Origin: Trebonia sp030042015
Lineage (GTDB): Bacteria; Actinomycetota; Actinomycetes; Streptosporangiales; Streptosporangiaceae
Length of the DNA stretch: 17,440 nucleotides
Direction: 5' to 3'
NCBI RefSeq assembly: GCF_030042015.1
Contig: NZ_JASIAL010000072.1
Coordinates: 1 to 17,440 of the forward strand
Under the pieces are notes generated by a model. That model was not told the DNA's origin. It was given only the letters and a program-made list of their open reading frames with translations, and made no database searches. Below, piece by piece: positions 1 through 8,592 of the stretch (its first letter is position 1; each line of letters opens with the position of its first letter). Both the position numbers and the translations under genes were made by a program.

Positions 1-1056
<1,056 letters not shown>

Positions 1057-1077
1057 ACGGGGTGCCGGTAGCTCCTG

Positions 1078-1109
1078 GCGCGGGGGTCACAGCAATGTGG
1101 CCCCCGCGC
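1078..1109 (+). terminator. Hairpin terminator after groEL
   Basis: Arms 1078-1091 and 1096-1109 pair over 14 bp with one G.T wobble around a GCAA tetraloop. The stem base is pure G/C (GCGCGGGGG with CCCCCGCGC). No T-tract follows, as is common for actinobacterial intrinsic terminators. It lies 22 bases after the groEL stop and before the presumed guaB promoter. Confidence 0.75.
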
Positions 1110-1119
1110 AGCCGTTAAG

Positions 1120-1125
1120 TAGGAT
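1120..1125 (+). promoter_or_regulatory. Possible -10 box of guaB
   Basis: TAGGAT sits just after the groEL terminator, 58 bases before the chosen guaB start, and fits the actinobacterial TANNNT -10 form. No convincing -35 element is visible 17-19 bases upstream. A transcript from here would have a leader of about 50 bases. Confidence 0.35.
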
Positions 1126-1183
1126 GGGCGATATCCCACCGTTACCAGCTGCTCCATACGCAGCGAAGAGCCGTGAGGGCATC

Positions 1184-2674
1184 ATGAGCGAGTCATCGAA
1201 ATTCTCCCCGGTAGGCCTCACATTCGACGACGTGCTGCTGCTGCCGGCTCATTCGGAGCTGATGCCAAGCGAGGCGGACACGAGCAGCCGGATCACCCGC
1301 CGTCACCGGCTGCGCGTTCCGCTGGTCTCGTCGGCCATGGACACCGTCACCGAGGCCCGGATGGCGATCGCGATGGCGCGCCAGGGCGGCGTCGGCGTCC
1401 TGCACAGGAACCTGTCCATCGAGGAGCAGGCGCAGCAGGTCGACCTGGTCAAGCGGTCCGAGGCGGGGATGGTCACCGACCCGGTCACCTGCGGTCCTGA
1501 CGCGACGATCGGCGACGTGGAGCGGCTGTGCGGCCGGTACCGGATCTCGGGTGTCCCGGTGACCAGCGACGACGGCATCCTCCTCGGCATCGTGACCAAT
1601 CGGGATATACGATTCGAATCCGATCATTCCCGGCGAGTGGCCGACGTGATGACGTCGATGCCGCTGGTTACCGCCCCGGTCGGGGTGCAGCCGGAGGAGG
1701 CGCTGCGGCTGCTCAAGCAGTACAAGGTGGAGAAGCTGCCGCTCGTCGACGAGACGGGCAGGCTGCGCGGGCTCATCACGGTCAAGGACTTCACCAAGAG
1801 CGAGAAGTTCCCCAACGCGACCAAGGACGCCGGCGGGCGGCTGGTCGTGGGGGCGGCCGTCGGCGTCGGCGAGGATGCCAAGCGCCGTGCCCAGGCGCTC
1901 ATCGACGCGGGCGTGGACTTCCTCGTGGTGGACACGGCGCACGGTCACCAGCAGTCGGTGCTGACCATGGTTGCCCAGATCAAGGCCAACGCGGACGTGG
2001 AGGTGATCGGCGGCAACGTGGCCACCAGGGCCGGGGCGCAGGCGCTGATCGACGCGGGCGCCGACGGCGTGAAAGTGGGCGTCGGGCCGGGCTCCATCTG
2101 CACCACCCGGGTCATCGCCGGGGTCGGCGTCCCGCAGGTGACCGCCATCTACGAGGCGTCGCTGGCGGCGCGCCCCGCCGGGATACCGCTCATCGGCGAC
2201 GGCGGATTGCAGTATTCGGGTGACATCGCCAAGGCGATCGCCGCCGGCGCGGACACGGTGATGCTCGGCAGCCTGCTCGCAGGCTGCGAGGAGAGCCCAG
2301 GCGAGATGGTCTTCGTCAACGGCAAGCAGTACAAGATGTACCGGGGCATGGGCTCCCTCGGCGCGATGCGCAACCGCGAGCGCGGCAAGTCCTACTCCAA
2401 GGACCGGTACTTCCAGGACGACGTGCTACGCGAGGACAAGCTGATCCCGGAGGGGATCGAGGGGCAGGTGCCCTACCGCGGCCCGCTCGCGGCCGTGGCC
2501 GAACAGCTGGTCGGCGGGCTGCGCATGGCGATGGGCTACTGCGGCGCGCGGACCATCGGCGAGCTGCAAGACGCCAGGTTCATCCAGATCACGGCCGCCG
2601 GCCTGCAGGAAAGCCACCCGCACGACGTGCAGATGACGGTAGAGGCGCCGAACTACAGCGGCCGGAAGTCGTGA
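1184..2674 (+). CDS. guaB: IMP dehydrogenase
   Basis: Oxidises IMP to XMP with NAD+, the committed step of guanine nucleotide synthesis; cytosolic tetramer. The 496-aa product has the usual family length (E. coli 488). The N-terminal FSPVGLTFDDVLLLPAHSE segment is followed by two CBS domains at about residues 94-210 inserted in the TIM barrel. The catalytic loop GVGPGSICTTR follows, with the nucleophile at Cys306, then the phosphate-binding GDGG, the MLGSLLAG strand and the flap region (YRGMGSLGAM, then RNRERGKSYS). The ATG at 1184 was chosen because homology begins there and a GAGGG lies upstream; the frame is open further upstream without similarity. guaB3 follows after 34 bases, so the two are probably cotranscribed. 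Identification is very secure. Confidence 0.97.
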   Translation: MSESSKFSPVGLTFDDVLLLPAHSELMPSEADTSSRITRRHRLRVPLVSSAMDTVTEARMAIAMARQGGVGVLHRNLSIEEQAQQVDLVKRSEAGMVTDPVTCGPDATIGDVERLCGRYRISGVPVTSDDGILLGIVTNRDIRFESDHSRRVADVMTSMPLVTAPVGVQPEEALRLLKQYKVEKLPLVDETGRLRGLITVKDFTKSEKFPNATKDAGGRLVVGAAVGVGEDAKRRAQALIDAGVDFLVVDTAHGHQQSVLTMVAQIKANADVEVIGGNVATRAGAQALIDAGADGVKVGVGPGSICTTRVIAGVGVPQVTAIYEASLAARPAGIPLIGDGGLQYSGDIAKAIAAGADTVMLGSLLAGCEESPGEMVFVNGKQYKMYRGMGSLGAMRNRERGKSYSKDRYFQDDVLREDKLIPEGIEGQVPYRGPLAAVAEQLVGGLRMAMGYCGARTIGELQDARFIQITAAGLQESHPHDVQMTVEAPNYSGRKS

Positions 2675-2688
2675 CGGGCGGAGACCGG

Positions 2689-2712
2689 GTGACCGACGTG
2701 GAGATCGCGTGA
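2689..2712 (+). CDS. Seven-codon micro-ORF overlapping the guaB3 start
   Basis: GTG at 2689 opens a frame reading MTDVEIA then TGA. The stop overlaps the guaB3 GTG at 2709 in a GTGA arrangement. GGAGA lies a few bases before the micro-ORF start. The micro-ORF repeats the first codons of guaB3 (MTDMEIG) because of a 20-base tandem duplication. It could be a translated leader coupled to guaB3 or just a by-product of the duplication; nothing shows that the peptide is made. Confidence 0.3.
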   Translation: MTDVEIA

Positions 2713-2728
2713 CGGACATGGAGATCGG
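2689..2728 (+). repeat. Imperfect 20-base tandem duplication at guaB3 start
   Basis: Bases 2689-2708 and 2709-2728 are adjacent copies that match at 17 of 20 positions. Each copy contains GTGAC, GAC and TGGAGATCG in register. The 20-base period shifts the frame, so the first copy ends in a stop inside the second. Confidence 0.85.
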
Positions 2729-3836
2729 GCGCGGCAAGGCCGGGCGCCGGGCGTACGCGCTCGACGAGATCGGCATCGTCCCTGCGCGCAGGACGCGCGA
2801 CCCGGAGGAGGTGTCGATCGCGTGGCAGATCGATGCCTACAGGTTCGACCTGCCGCTGATCGCCTGCCCGATGGACAGCGTGGTCTCGCCCGCCACGGCC
2901 ATCACGATCGGGCGGCTCGGCGGCCTCGGCGTGCTGGACCTCGAGGGCTTGTGGACCCGGTTCGACGACCCGGAGCCGCTGCTTGCCGAGGTGGCCGCGC
3001 TCGGTGAGGAGGCGGCCACCCGGCGGCTGCAGGAGATTTACGCCGCGCCGATCAAGGAGGAGCTGATCGGAGCGCGCATCGAGGAGATCTCGCGGGCCGG
3101 CGTGATCACGGCGGCGCGGCTGTCGCCGCAGCGCACCGCGCGGTATTACAAGGCGGTCATGGACGCGGGGGCGGACATCTTCGTCATCCGCGGCACCACC
3201 GTGTCGGCCGAGCACGTCTCCGGCCGGGCCGAGCCGCTGAACCTGAAGCAGTTCATCTACGAGCTCGACATCCCGGTGGTCGTGGGCGGCTGCGCGACCT
3301 ACACGGCCGCCCTGCACCTGATGCGCACGGGTGCGGCGGGCGTTCTCGTCGGCTTCGGCGGCGGCTCGGGGCACACCACAGCCGCGGTGCTCGGCGTCGC
3401 GGTGCCGATGGCCACCGCGATCGCGGACGTGGCGGCGGCCCGCCGCGACTACCTCGACGAGTCCGGCGGCCGGTACGTGCACGTCATCGCCGACGGTTCG
3501 ATGACCCGCAGCGGCGACATCGCCAAGGCGCTGGCACTGGGCTCGGACGCCGTGATGGTGGGTTCGCCGCTGGCACGCGCCGAACAGGCACCGGGGCACG
3601 GCTACCACTGGGGCAGCGAAGCCAACCACCCGGAGCTGCCCCGCGGCGCCCGCGTGAACGTAGGCACGATCGGCACCATGGAGCAGATCCTGCTCGGCCC
3701 CTCCACGGTCCCCGACGGGTCGATGAACCTCATGGGGGCGCTCCGCCGCACGATGGCGACCGCGGGATACACGGACCTGAAGGAGTTCCAGCGGGTCGAG
3801 GTCGTCGTCACGCCCCCGGGGACGCGATCGCGCTGA
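2709..3836 (+). CDS. guaB3: GuaB3 family IMP dehydrogenase-related protein
   Basis: This is the IMPDH/GMPR TIM-barrel paralogue that sits beside guaB in actinobacteria; its reaction is not settled for this group. The 375-aa product has no CBS domains. Conserved barrel blocks are visible: ACPMDSVVSP near the N-terminus, GADIFVIRGTTVSAEHVSG, VVGGCATYTAALHLMRTGAAGVLVG split over two strands, and IADGSMTRSGDIAKALALGSDAVMVG at the phosphate site. The loop that carries the nucleophilic Cys in IMPDH reads GFGGGSGHTT here and has no Cys, which argues against classical IMPDH catalysis. The GTG at 2709 was chosen because GGAG lies 6-7 bases upstream; an ATG at 2718 is possible but lacks such a site. 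It is probably in an operon with guaB. Confidence 0.93.
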   Translation: MTDMEIGRGKAGRRAYALDEIGIVPARRTRDPEEVSIAWQIDAYRFDLPLIACPMDSVVSPATAITIGRLGGLGVLDLEGLWTRFDDPEPLLAEVAALGEEAATRRLQEIYAAPIKEELIGARIEEISRAGVITAARLSPQRTARYYKAVMDAGADIFVIRGTTVSAEHVSGRAEPLNLKQFIYELDIPVVVGGCATYTAALHLMRTGAAGVLVGFGGGSGHTTAAVLGVAVPMATAIADVAAARRDYLDESGGRYVHVIADGSMTRSGDIAKALALGSDAVMVGSPLARAEQAPGHGYHWGSEANHPELPRGARVNVGTIGTMEQILLGPSTVPDGSMNLMGALRRTMATAGYTDLKEFQRVEVVVTPPGTRSR

Positions 3837-3848
3837 GCCCGTTCCCAC

Positions 3849-3854
3849 TAGACT
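3849..3854 (+). promoter_or_regulatory. Possible -10 box giving leaderless trpS transcript
   Basis: TAGACT ends 8 bases before the trpS ATG and fits TANNNT. No Shine-Dalgarno sequence is present before trpS, so a leaderless message starting at or near the ATG is plausible. No clear -35 element is visible. Confidence 0.4.
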
Positions 3855-3862
3855 TCCTGCCC

Positions 3863-4867
3863 ATGGGCAACCGTCGCGTATTCTCCGGCATCCAGCCGAC
3901 CGCGGATTCGTTCCACCTCGGCAACTACCTCGGCGCCGTCCGGCAGTGGGTGGACCTGCAGGAGAGCCGTGACGCCATCTACTGCGTGGTGGACCTGCAC
4001 GCGATCACGGTGCCGTACGACTCCGAGGCGCTGCGGCGCCGGATCAGGGTCGCCGCTGCCCAGCTGCTCGCCGCGGGCCTTGACCAGGAGCGCTGCATCC
4101 TGTTCGTGCAGAGCCAGGTGCCCGAGCACGTCGAGCTCAACTGGGTGCTCGGCTGCATCACCGGGTTCGGCGAGGCGAACCGGATGACCCAGTTCAAGGA
4201 CAAGTCGGCACGCGGCGGCGCCGACCAGGCGTCCGTGGGGCTGTTCACCTACCCGGTCCTGCAGGCCGCCGACATCCTGCTCTACCAGGCCGACGAGGTC
4301 CCTGTGGGCGAGGACCAGCGGCAGCACCTGGAGCTGTCCCGCACGCTGGCGCAGCGGTTCAATCACCGGTTCGGCGAGACCTTCGTGGTGCCCGCGCCCT
4401 ACATCCTGCCCGCTGTGTCCAAGATCACCGACCTGCAGGATCCGACGAGCAAGATGAGCAAGTCGTCCTCGTCCCCCCAGGGGATCATCGACCTGCTTGA
4501 CGAGCCAGCCGTCATCCGGCGCAAGATCGCCCGCGCGGTGACCGACGCCGAGTCGGTCGTGCGCGCGGACGAGGCCGCCAAGCCCGGCGTGACGAACCTG
4601 CTGCGGATCTATTCGGCACTGTCCGGCGACCCGATCGAGTCGATCGCGGCCTCCTACGGCGACTCCGGCTACGGCACGTTCAAGAAGGACCTCGGCGAAC
4701 TCGTGGTGGACACGTTCGCCCCGATCAGGGAGCGGACCGCGAAGATTCTCGCCGACCCCGACGCGCTCGACGCCGTGCTCCTCGACGGCGCCCGCCGTGC
4801 CCGCGTCATCAGCCGCGAGACGATGGCCGCCGTCCGCGGCCGCTGCGGGCTCCCGCCGCTCTCCTGA
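3863..4867 (+). CDS. trpS: Tryptophanyl-tRNA synthetase
   Basis: Class I aminoacyl-tRNA synthetase that charges tRNA-Trp; cytosolic homodimer. The 334-aa length is normal for bacterial TrpRS. The N-terminus has the GIQPTADSFHLGNYLGA signature, with the HIGH-class motif as HLGN at residues 18-21. YCVVDLHAIT and YPVLQAADILLY form parts of the Trp and adenylate pocket, and the class I loop KMSKS is at residues 197-201. The gene begins 26 bases after guaB3 with no ribosome binding site, but a TAGACT box 8 bases upstream suggests a leaderless transcript. No T-box or trp leader is visible. Identification is secure. Confidence 0.97.
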   Translation: MGNRRVFSGIQPTADSFHLGNYLGAVRQWVDLQESRDAIYCVVDLHAITVPYDSEALRRRIRVAAAQLLAAGLDQERCILFVQSQVPEHVELNWVLGCITGFGEANRMTQFKDKSARGGADQASVGLFTYPVLQAADILLYQADEVPVGEDQRQHLELSRTLAQRFNHRFGETFVVPAPYILPAVSKITDLQDPTSKMSKSSSSPQGIIDLLDEPAVIRRKIARAVTDAESVVRADEAAKPGVTNLLRIYSALSGDPIESIAASYGDSGYGTFKKDLGELVVDTFAPIRERTAKILADPDALDAVLLDGARRARVISRETMAAVRGRCGLPPLS

Positions 4868-4930
4868 GGCTTCCGCCGTACCGGCGATCCGGGGCGAGCC
4901 CATCACTCGCACCGCGGGCACCACGTGTAC

Positions 4931-4955
4931 CGGTGGTGCTTCCGCCGCGCCACCG
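4931..4955 (+). terminator. Probable hairpin terminator after trpS
   Basis: Arms 4931-4939 and 4947-4955 form a 9-bp G/C-rich stem with one wobble pair and a 7-base loop, 63 bases after the trpS stop. No T-tract follows. A smaller 5-bp hairpin (CGCCG-TAC-CGGCG) lies at 4874-4886. Confidence 0.45.
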
Positions 4956-4993
4956 CCCCGGCTCCTGATAAGTCACACGGCCCCTGGCATGTG

Positions 4994-5070
4994 ACTTCGC
5001 ACACTCCATGACCATTTTCGCGCCCGGAATGACCGATTTGTCCATGCACAGAGTGTGCAAAGTGACACTT
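4994..5070. promoter_or_regulatory. Inverted repeats upstream of the mutase gene, possible operator
   Basis: ACTTCGCACACTC at 4994-5006 is the inverted match, with one mismatch, of GAGTGTGCAAAGT at 5051-5063; the arms are 13 bases long with a 44-base spacer. The right arm runs into a shorter palindrome AAGTG-A-CACTT at 5060-5070. Together they look like paired binding sites for a dimeric regulator in the 292-base trpS-mutase gap. The regulator is unknown. Confidence 0.4.
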
Positions 5071-5147
5071 GCGGGACTGCCGGGACGCCAGGGAGGCCGC
5101 CTGGCCGCCCCGGTAGGCTCACCCTCCCGCGCCAGGGTGTTCCCACG

Positions 5148-5153
5148 TACGCT
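5148..5153 (+). promoter_or_regulatory. Possible -10 box of the mutase operon (leaderless)
   Basis: TACGCT lies 6 bases before the ATG at 5160, the spacing expected for a leaderless actinobacterial transcript. No ribosome binding site precedes this ATG. No good -35 is visible. Confidence 0.4.
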
Positions 5154-5159
5154 GAGCGC

Positions 5160-6740
5160 ATGGAACTGTCGTCTGAGTCCGGACTGCCGGTTGCCCCGGT
5201 CTACGACCAGGACATGCTCGCGGAGTTCAACCCGGACGTACAGCTGGGCGCGCCTGGCCATTACCCGTTCACGCGCGGTGTGTACCCGGACATGTACACG
5301 AGGCGCCCGTGGACGATCCGCCAGTACGCCGGGTTCTCCACGGCCAGCGAGTCCAACAAGAGATACCACCAGCTGATAAGCAACGGCACTACCGGGCTGT
5401 CGGTCGCCTTCGACCTGCCCACGCAGATGGGCTACGACTCCGACGCGCCGCAGAGCCACGGCGAGGTCGGCAAGGTGGGCGTGGCGATCGACAGCCTGCA
5501 CGACATGCGCACCCTGTTCGACGGCATCCCGCTTGAGGCCGTGTCCACGTCGATGACGATCAACGCCCCCGCCGCCGTGCTGCTGCTGCTGTACCAGACG
5601 GTCGCCGAGGAGCAGGGCGCGGATCCGGCGACGCTGAGCGGCACGATCCAGAACGACATCCTGAAGGAGTACATCGCGCGCGGTACCTACATCTACCCGC
5701 CGCGCCCGAGCCTGCGGCTGGTGGCCGACACGTTCGCGTACTGCAAGAGGGAGCTGCCGAAGTGGAACACGATCTCCATCTCCGGCTACCACATGGCCGA
5801 GGCGGGCGCCACGCCGGTCCAGGAGATCGCGTTCACGCTGGCCAACGCGAAGGAGTACGTCAGCGCCGCGATCCGCGGCGGCCTTGCGGTCGATGAGTTC
5901 GCGCCCCGGCTGTCGTTCTTCTTCGTCGCGCGGACGACGCTGCTCGAGGAGGTGGCGAAGTTCCGCGCCGCCCGCCGCATGTGGGCGAAGATCATGAAAA
6001 ACGAGTTCAGGGCGCAAGACCCGAAGTCGCAGATGCTCCGCTTCCACACGCAGACAGCGGGCGTGCAGCTGACCGCGCAGCAGAAAGAAGTCAACCTGGC
6101 GCGGGTGACGATCCAGGCGCTCGCGGCCGTGCTCGGCGGCACCCAGTCACTGCACACGAACTCCTATGACGAGGCGATCGCGCTCCCCAGCGAGAAGGCC
6201 GCCCGGCTGGCGCTGCGAACGCAGCAGGTCATCGCGGCCGAGACCGATCTGACGAAGACCGTGGACCCGTTCGCCGGCTCGTACGCGATCGAGTCCATGA
6301 CCGACGACATCGAGGCCGCCGCGGCCGAGCTGACGAACCGGATCGATGAGATGGGCGGCGCGCTCGCGGCGATCGAGCGGGGCTTCCAGAAGTCCGAGAT
6401 AGAGCGCTCAGCTTACGAGATAGCCAGGCAGACCGACGACGGCGAGCGCGTCGTCGTCGGGGTGAACAAGTACACCGGCGGCGACGAGGAGCCGTACGAG
6501 CCGCTCCGCGTGGACCCCAGGATCGAGGAGGCCCGGGCGAGGGAACTCCAGCGGATCAGGCGCAACCGCGACAACGCTGCCGTCCGCAAGAACCTGGACG
6601 CGGTCAGGGAGACGGCCGAGGGGACCGGCAACGTGCTGCCGCCTGTCAGGGACGCGCTGCGCGCGGGGGCAACCCTCGGCGAAGTCTGCGACGCGCTGCG
6701 CGAGGTCTGGGGCGTCTACCGCCCGCCGGACGTGCCTTAG
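5160..6740 (+). CDS. Methylmalonyl-CoA mutase family protein, large-subunit barrel only
   Basis: A radical, B12-dependent acyl-CoA carbon-skeleton mutase. The 526-aa product is the substrate-binding TIM-barrel part: RPWTIRQYAGFST, GLSVAFDLPTQMGYDSD, SMTINAPA, GTIQNDILKEY, YIYPPRPSLRL, ISISGYHMAEAGA and TQSLHTNSYDEA. It stops without a C-terminal cobalamin-binding domain (no DxHxxG), so a separate small subunit must be encoded elsewhere. Tyr56 and Arg174 align by spacing with Tyr89 and Arg207 of Propionibacterium methylmalonyl-CoA mutase, where isobutyryl-CoA mutases carry Phe and Gln. This favours a substrate with a free carboxylate, such as methylmalonyl- or ethylmalonyl-CoA. The ATG at 5160 matches the start of homology; an upstream open extension looks non-coding. 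The exact substrate is not settled. Confidence 0.9.
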   Translation: MELSSESGLPVAPVYDQDMLAEFNPDVQLGAPGHYPFTRGVYPDMYTRRPWTIRQYAGFSTASESNKRYHQLISNGTTGLSVAFDLPTQMGYDSDAPQSHGEVGKVGVAIDSLHDMRTLFDGIPLEAVSTSMTINAPAAVLLLLYQTVAEEQGADPATLSGTIQNDILKEYIARGTYIYPPRPSLRLVADTFAYCKRELPKWNTISISGYHMAEAGATPVQEIAFTLANAKEYVSAAIRGGLAVDEFAPRLSFFFVARTTLLEEVAKFRAARRMWAKIMKNEFRAQDPKSQMLRFHTQTAGVQLTAQQKEVNLARVTIQALAAVLGGTQSLHTNSYDEAIALPSEKAARLALRTQQVIAAETDLTKTVDPFAGSYAIESMTDDIEAAAAELTNRIDEMGGALAAIERGFQKSEIERSAYEIARQTDDGERVVVGVNKYTGGDEEPYEPLRVDPRIEEARARELQRIRRNRDNAAVRKNLDAVRETAEGTGNVLPPVRDALRAGATLGEVCDALREVWGVYRPPDVP

Positions 6741-6752
6741 CAGAGGTTTGCC

Positions 6753-7916
6753 ATGACGATCGAGTGGAACCCCTCACCGGGCCCGACGCTTGGCGTCGAA
6801 TGGGAAGTGCAGCTCATCGACGCGCAGACGCGGATGCTCAGGCAGGACGCGGCCACGGTGATGGCCGGCCTGCCCGGCCTGGCCGAAAGCGGCGAGCATC
6901 CCAAGATGCGGCACGAGCTGATGCAGTCCACCGTGGAGGTCGTGACCGGGATCTGCGGCACGGTAGCCGAAGCCAAGGCCGACCTCGACGTGACGATGAA
7001 GGAGCTGCAGCGCACCGCGGAACCGCATGGCATCGTCCTGGCCGGCGCGGGCACGCACCCGATGAGCGACTGGCGGGACGCGAAGATGGCGCCGAGCCAG
7101 CGCTACTCCGAGCTCGTCGAGCAGATCCAGTGGCCGGCCCGCAGGCTGCAGACGTACGCGGTCCACGTGCATGTGGGGCTGCGCGACGAGACCCGGGTCA
7201 TGCCTGTGATCAACGCGCTGGCCGTCTACCTGCCGCACTTCCTCGGGCTGACCGCGTCCAGCCCGTTCTGGTCAGGAATCGACACGGGCCTGGCCTCGAC
7301 CAGGTCGGTCGTGTTCGGCGCCCTGCCGAACACGGGCCCGCCGCCCGGGCTGCCGGACTGGACGCACTTCGAGCAGTACATGGACACCCAGCTCCGGGCG
7401 GGCACGATCCGCACGATCAAGGAGGTGTGGTGGGACATCCGCCCGCACCCTGACTTCGGCACCGTCGAGGTCCGGATCGCCGACGCCGTTCCGACGTTCC
7501 GCGAGATCGGGATGGTGGCGGCGCTCGCGCAGTGCCTGGTGCAGTTGTTCGACTCGCAGCTGGACCGCGGCTACCGGCTGCCCGTGCGGTCGCAGTGGGT
7601 GGTCAGGGACAACAAGTGGCGCGCGACCAGGTATGGCCTCGACGCGATCGTCATCACCGACGACGCGGGCGCGACCGCGCCGCTGCGGGACGAGATCTAC
7701 GAGCTGCTGCGCGAGCTTGAGCCGATAGCGTGGCGGCTCGGCTGCGCTAATGAGCTCGCGGTCGCCTCTGAGGTACTGGAGTGCGGCGCCTCCTACGAGC
7801 GGCAGCGTGCCGTGTACGGACGCTACGCCGACCTGACCAGCGTGGTCGACGCGCTGGTCACCGAGTTCGCCGAGGACAGGTTCATCCTCACCGAGAGCGG
7901 AAGGCACCGGGGCTAA
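6753..7916 (+). CDS. Glutamate-cysteine ligase family 2 (YbdK-type carboxylate-amine ligase)
   Basis: Belongs to the GCS2/YbdK family of ATP-dependent ligases that join an amino acid carboxylate to an amine; YbdK itself has weak gamma-glutamylcysteine synthetase activity, and the natural substrate of most members is unknown. The 387-aa length is typical. The signature PTLGVEWEVQLID is at the N-terminus, followed by HELMQSTVEVVTG, AGAGTHPM, YAVHVHVGL, the RSVVFGALPNTGPP segment and EVRIADAVPTFRE. The ATG at 6753 has AGAGG 6 bases upstream. It starts 12 bases after the mutase stop, so the two are almost certainly cotranscribed; this functional link is inferred only. Its stop is the last point of ordinary backbone sequence before the accessory region. 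Confidence 0.88.
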   Translation: MTIEWNPSPGPTLGVEWEVQLIDAQTRMLRQDAATVMAGLPGLAESGEHPKMRHELMQSTVEVVTGICGTVAEAKADLDVTMKELQRTAEPHGIVLAGAGTHPMSDWRDAKMAPSQRYSELVEQIQWPARRLQTYAVHVHVGLRDETRVMPVINALAVYLPHFLGLTASSPFWSGIDTGLASTRSVVFGALPNTGPPPGLPDWTHFEQYMDTQLRAGTIRTIKEVWWDIRPHPDFGTVEVRIADAVPTFREIGMVAALAQCLVQLFDSQLDRGYRLPVRSQWVVRDNKWRATRYGLDAIVITDDAGATAPLRDEIYELLRELEPIAWRLGCANELAVASEVLECGASYERQRAVYGRYADLTSVVDALVTEFAEDRFILTESGRHRG

Positions 7917-8198
7917 CCCCAATGCCGCGAAGTTCAGGGGCTGCGCCGCCGGTCCCTCGCGTGGATGTCATCTGATCAGGTGCCGGTGATGTGCGGGTGA
8001 GCGGTGGGCGGGGGCGCGGCAGGCTGGCTTGGGGCCCGGGCGGTTGCCCGGTGGCGGTCTCAGATACTGGGACGTCGTCGGAGACTTAGGACCTGGGCCG
8101 CAGGTTTATTGTCCGTTTTGTGTAGATTCCCGGCTGCCGTTCGGGCCCTATGTGCGCGCGGGTCAGTAACACGCAGATTTACCTGCCCTCGCGAGCGC

Positions 8199-8234
8199 CA
8201 TCATCATCATCATCATCATCGCCGCCGCCGCCGC
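8199..8234. repeat. Compound trinucleotide microsatellite (CAT)7(CGC)5
   Basis: Seven perfect CAT units (8199-8219) run directly into five perfect CGC units (8220-8234). The tract is open in several frames, giving His-Arg, Ser-Pro or Asp-Gly runs, but none of those frames looks like a gene. Confidence 0.9.
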
Positions 8235-8336
8235 CCTGCGGCTGCGCCGCTGCCCGAAAGCGCGCCCGGCGGCAGCCATCCAGCAGGCACAGCACCTCCC
8301 GGGAACCGGCATGGACCATGATCATGGGTCATAGGA

Positions 8337-8367
8337 GGCCGTATAGGACCTCGTGCCAACAGCGAAA
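8337..8367. repeat. 31-base repeat, copy A
   Basis: Aligns without gaps to 11131-11161 at 25 of 31 positions. All six differences are transitions. A shared CATAG lies just upstream of both copies, offset by one base. The two copies bracket the three HEPN-motif genes. Confidence 0.6.
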
Positions 8368-8577
8368 AAGTGGGGCCGATCCGTCGGCTCGCCATCGAGG
8401 CGATGATCCAACTCTGACAACCTGCCAAGGCGAACGGCCGCCCCGAGCCGGAAGGAGAGGGGCGGTTACGCCATCCTCCCAGGAGTCGCACCAGGACCGT
8501 AGGTTTCGAACCGCGGCACAACACCCGTCGGCCCCCAGGGTGATCATCAGCGACATGTCGATCTCGCTCGCTCGCCT

Positions 8578-8583
8578 TATGCT
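8578..8583 (+). promoter_or_regulatory. Possible -10 box of the 8593 gene
   Basis: TATGCT ends 9 bases before the ATG at 8593, which has no ribosome binding site, suggesting a leaderless transcript. The surrounding 13 bases GCCTTATGCTAGC recur exactly at 11142-11154. A palindrome CGACATGTCG at 8551-8560 lies upstream. Confidence 0.4.
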
Positions 8584-8592
8584 AGCGTCCTT

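Larger units (their letters stand above)
7917..8592. other. 676-base gene-free stretch at the start of the accessory region
   Basis: I see no credible gene here. Open frames exist on both strands, but they lack homology and overlap low-complexity sequence. Contents are a (CAT)7(CGC)5 microsatellite, copy A of a 31-base repeat found again at 11131, a 7-bp hairpin (8438-8465) and the presumed promoter of the next gene. No tRNA or obvious attachment site was found at the junction with the backbone. Confidence 0.6.

Noticed and set aside
8004..8321. Open frame with a run of seven His and five Arg residues
   Set aside because: The run comes only from the CAT/CGC microsatellite. The rest shows no domain or coding character, and the same tract is open in other frames.
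7917..8592. tRNA gene or attachment site at the left edge of the accessory region
   Set aside because: Looked for a tRNA-like cloverleaf or 3' tRNA end and a matching direct repeat to the right; none was found by eye.
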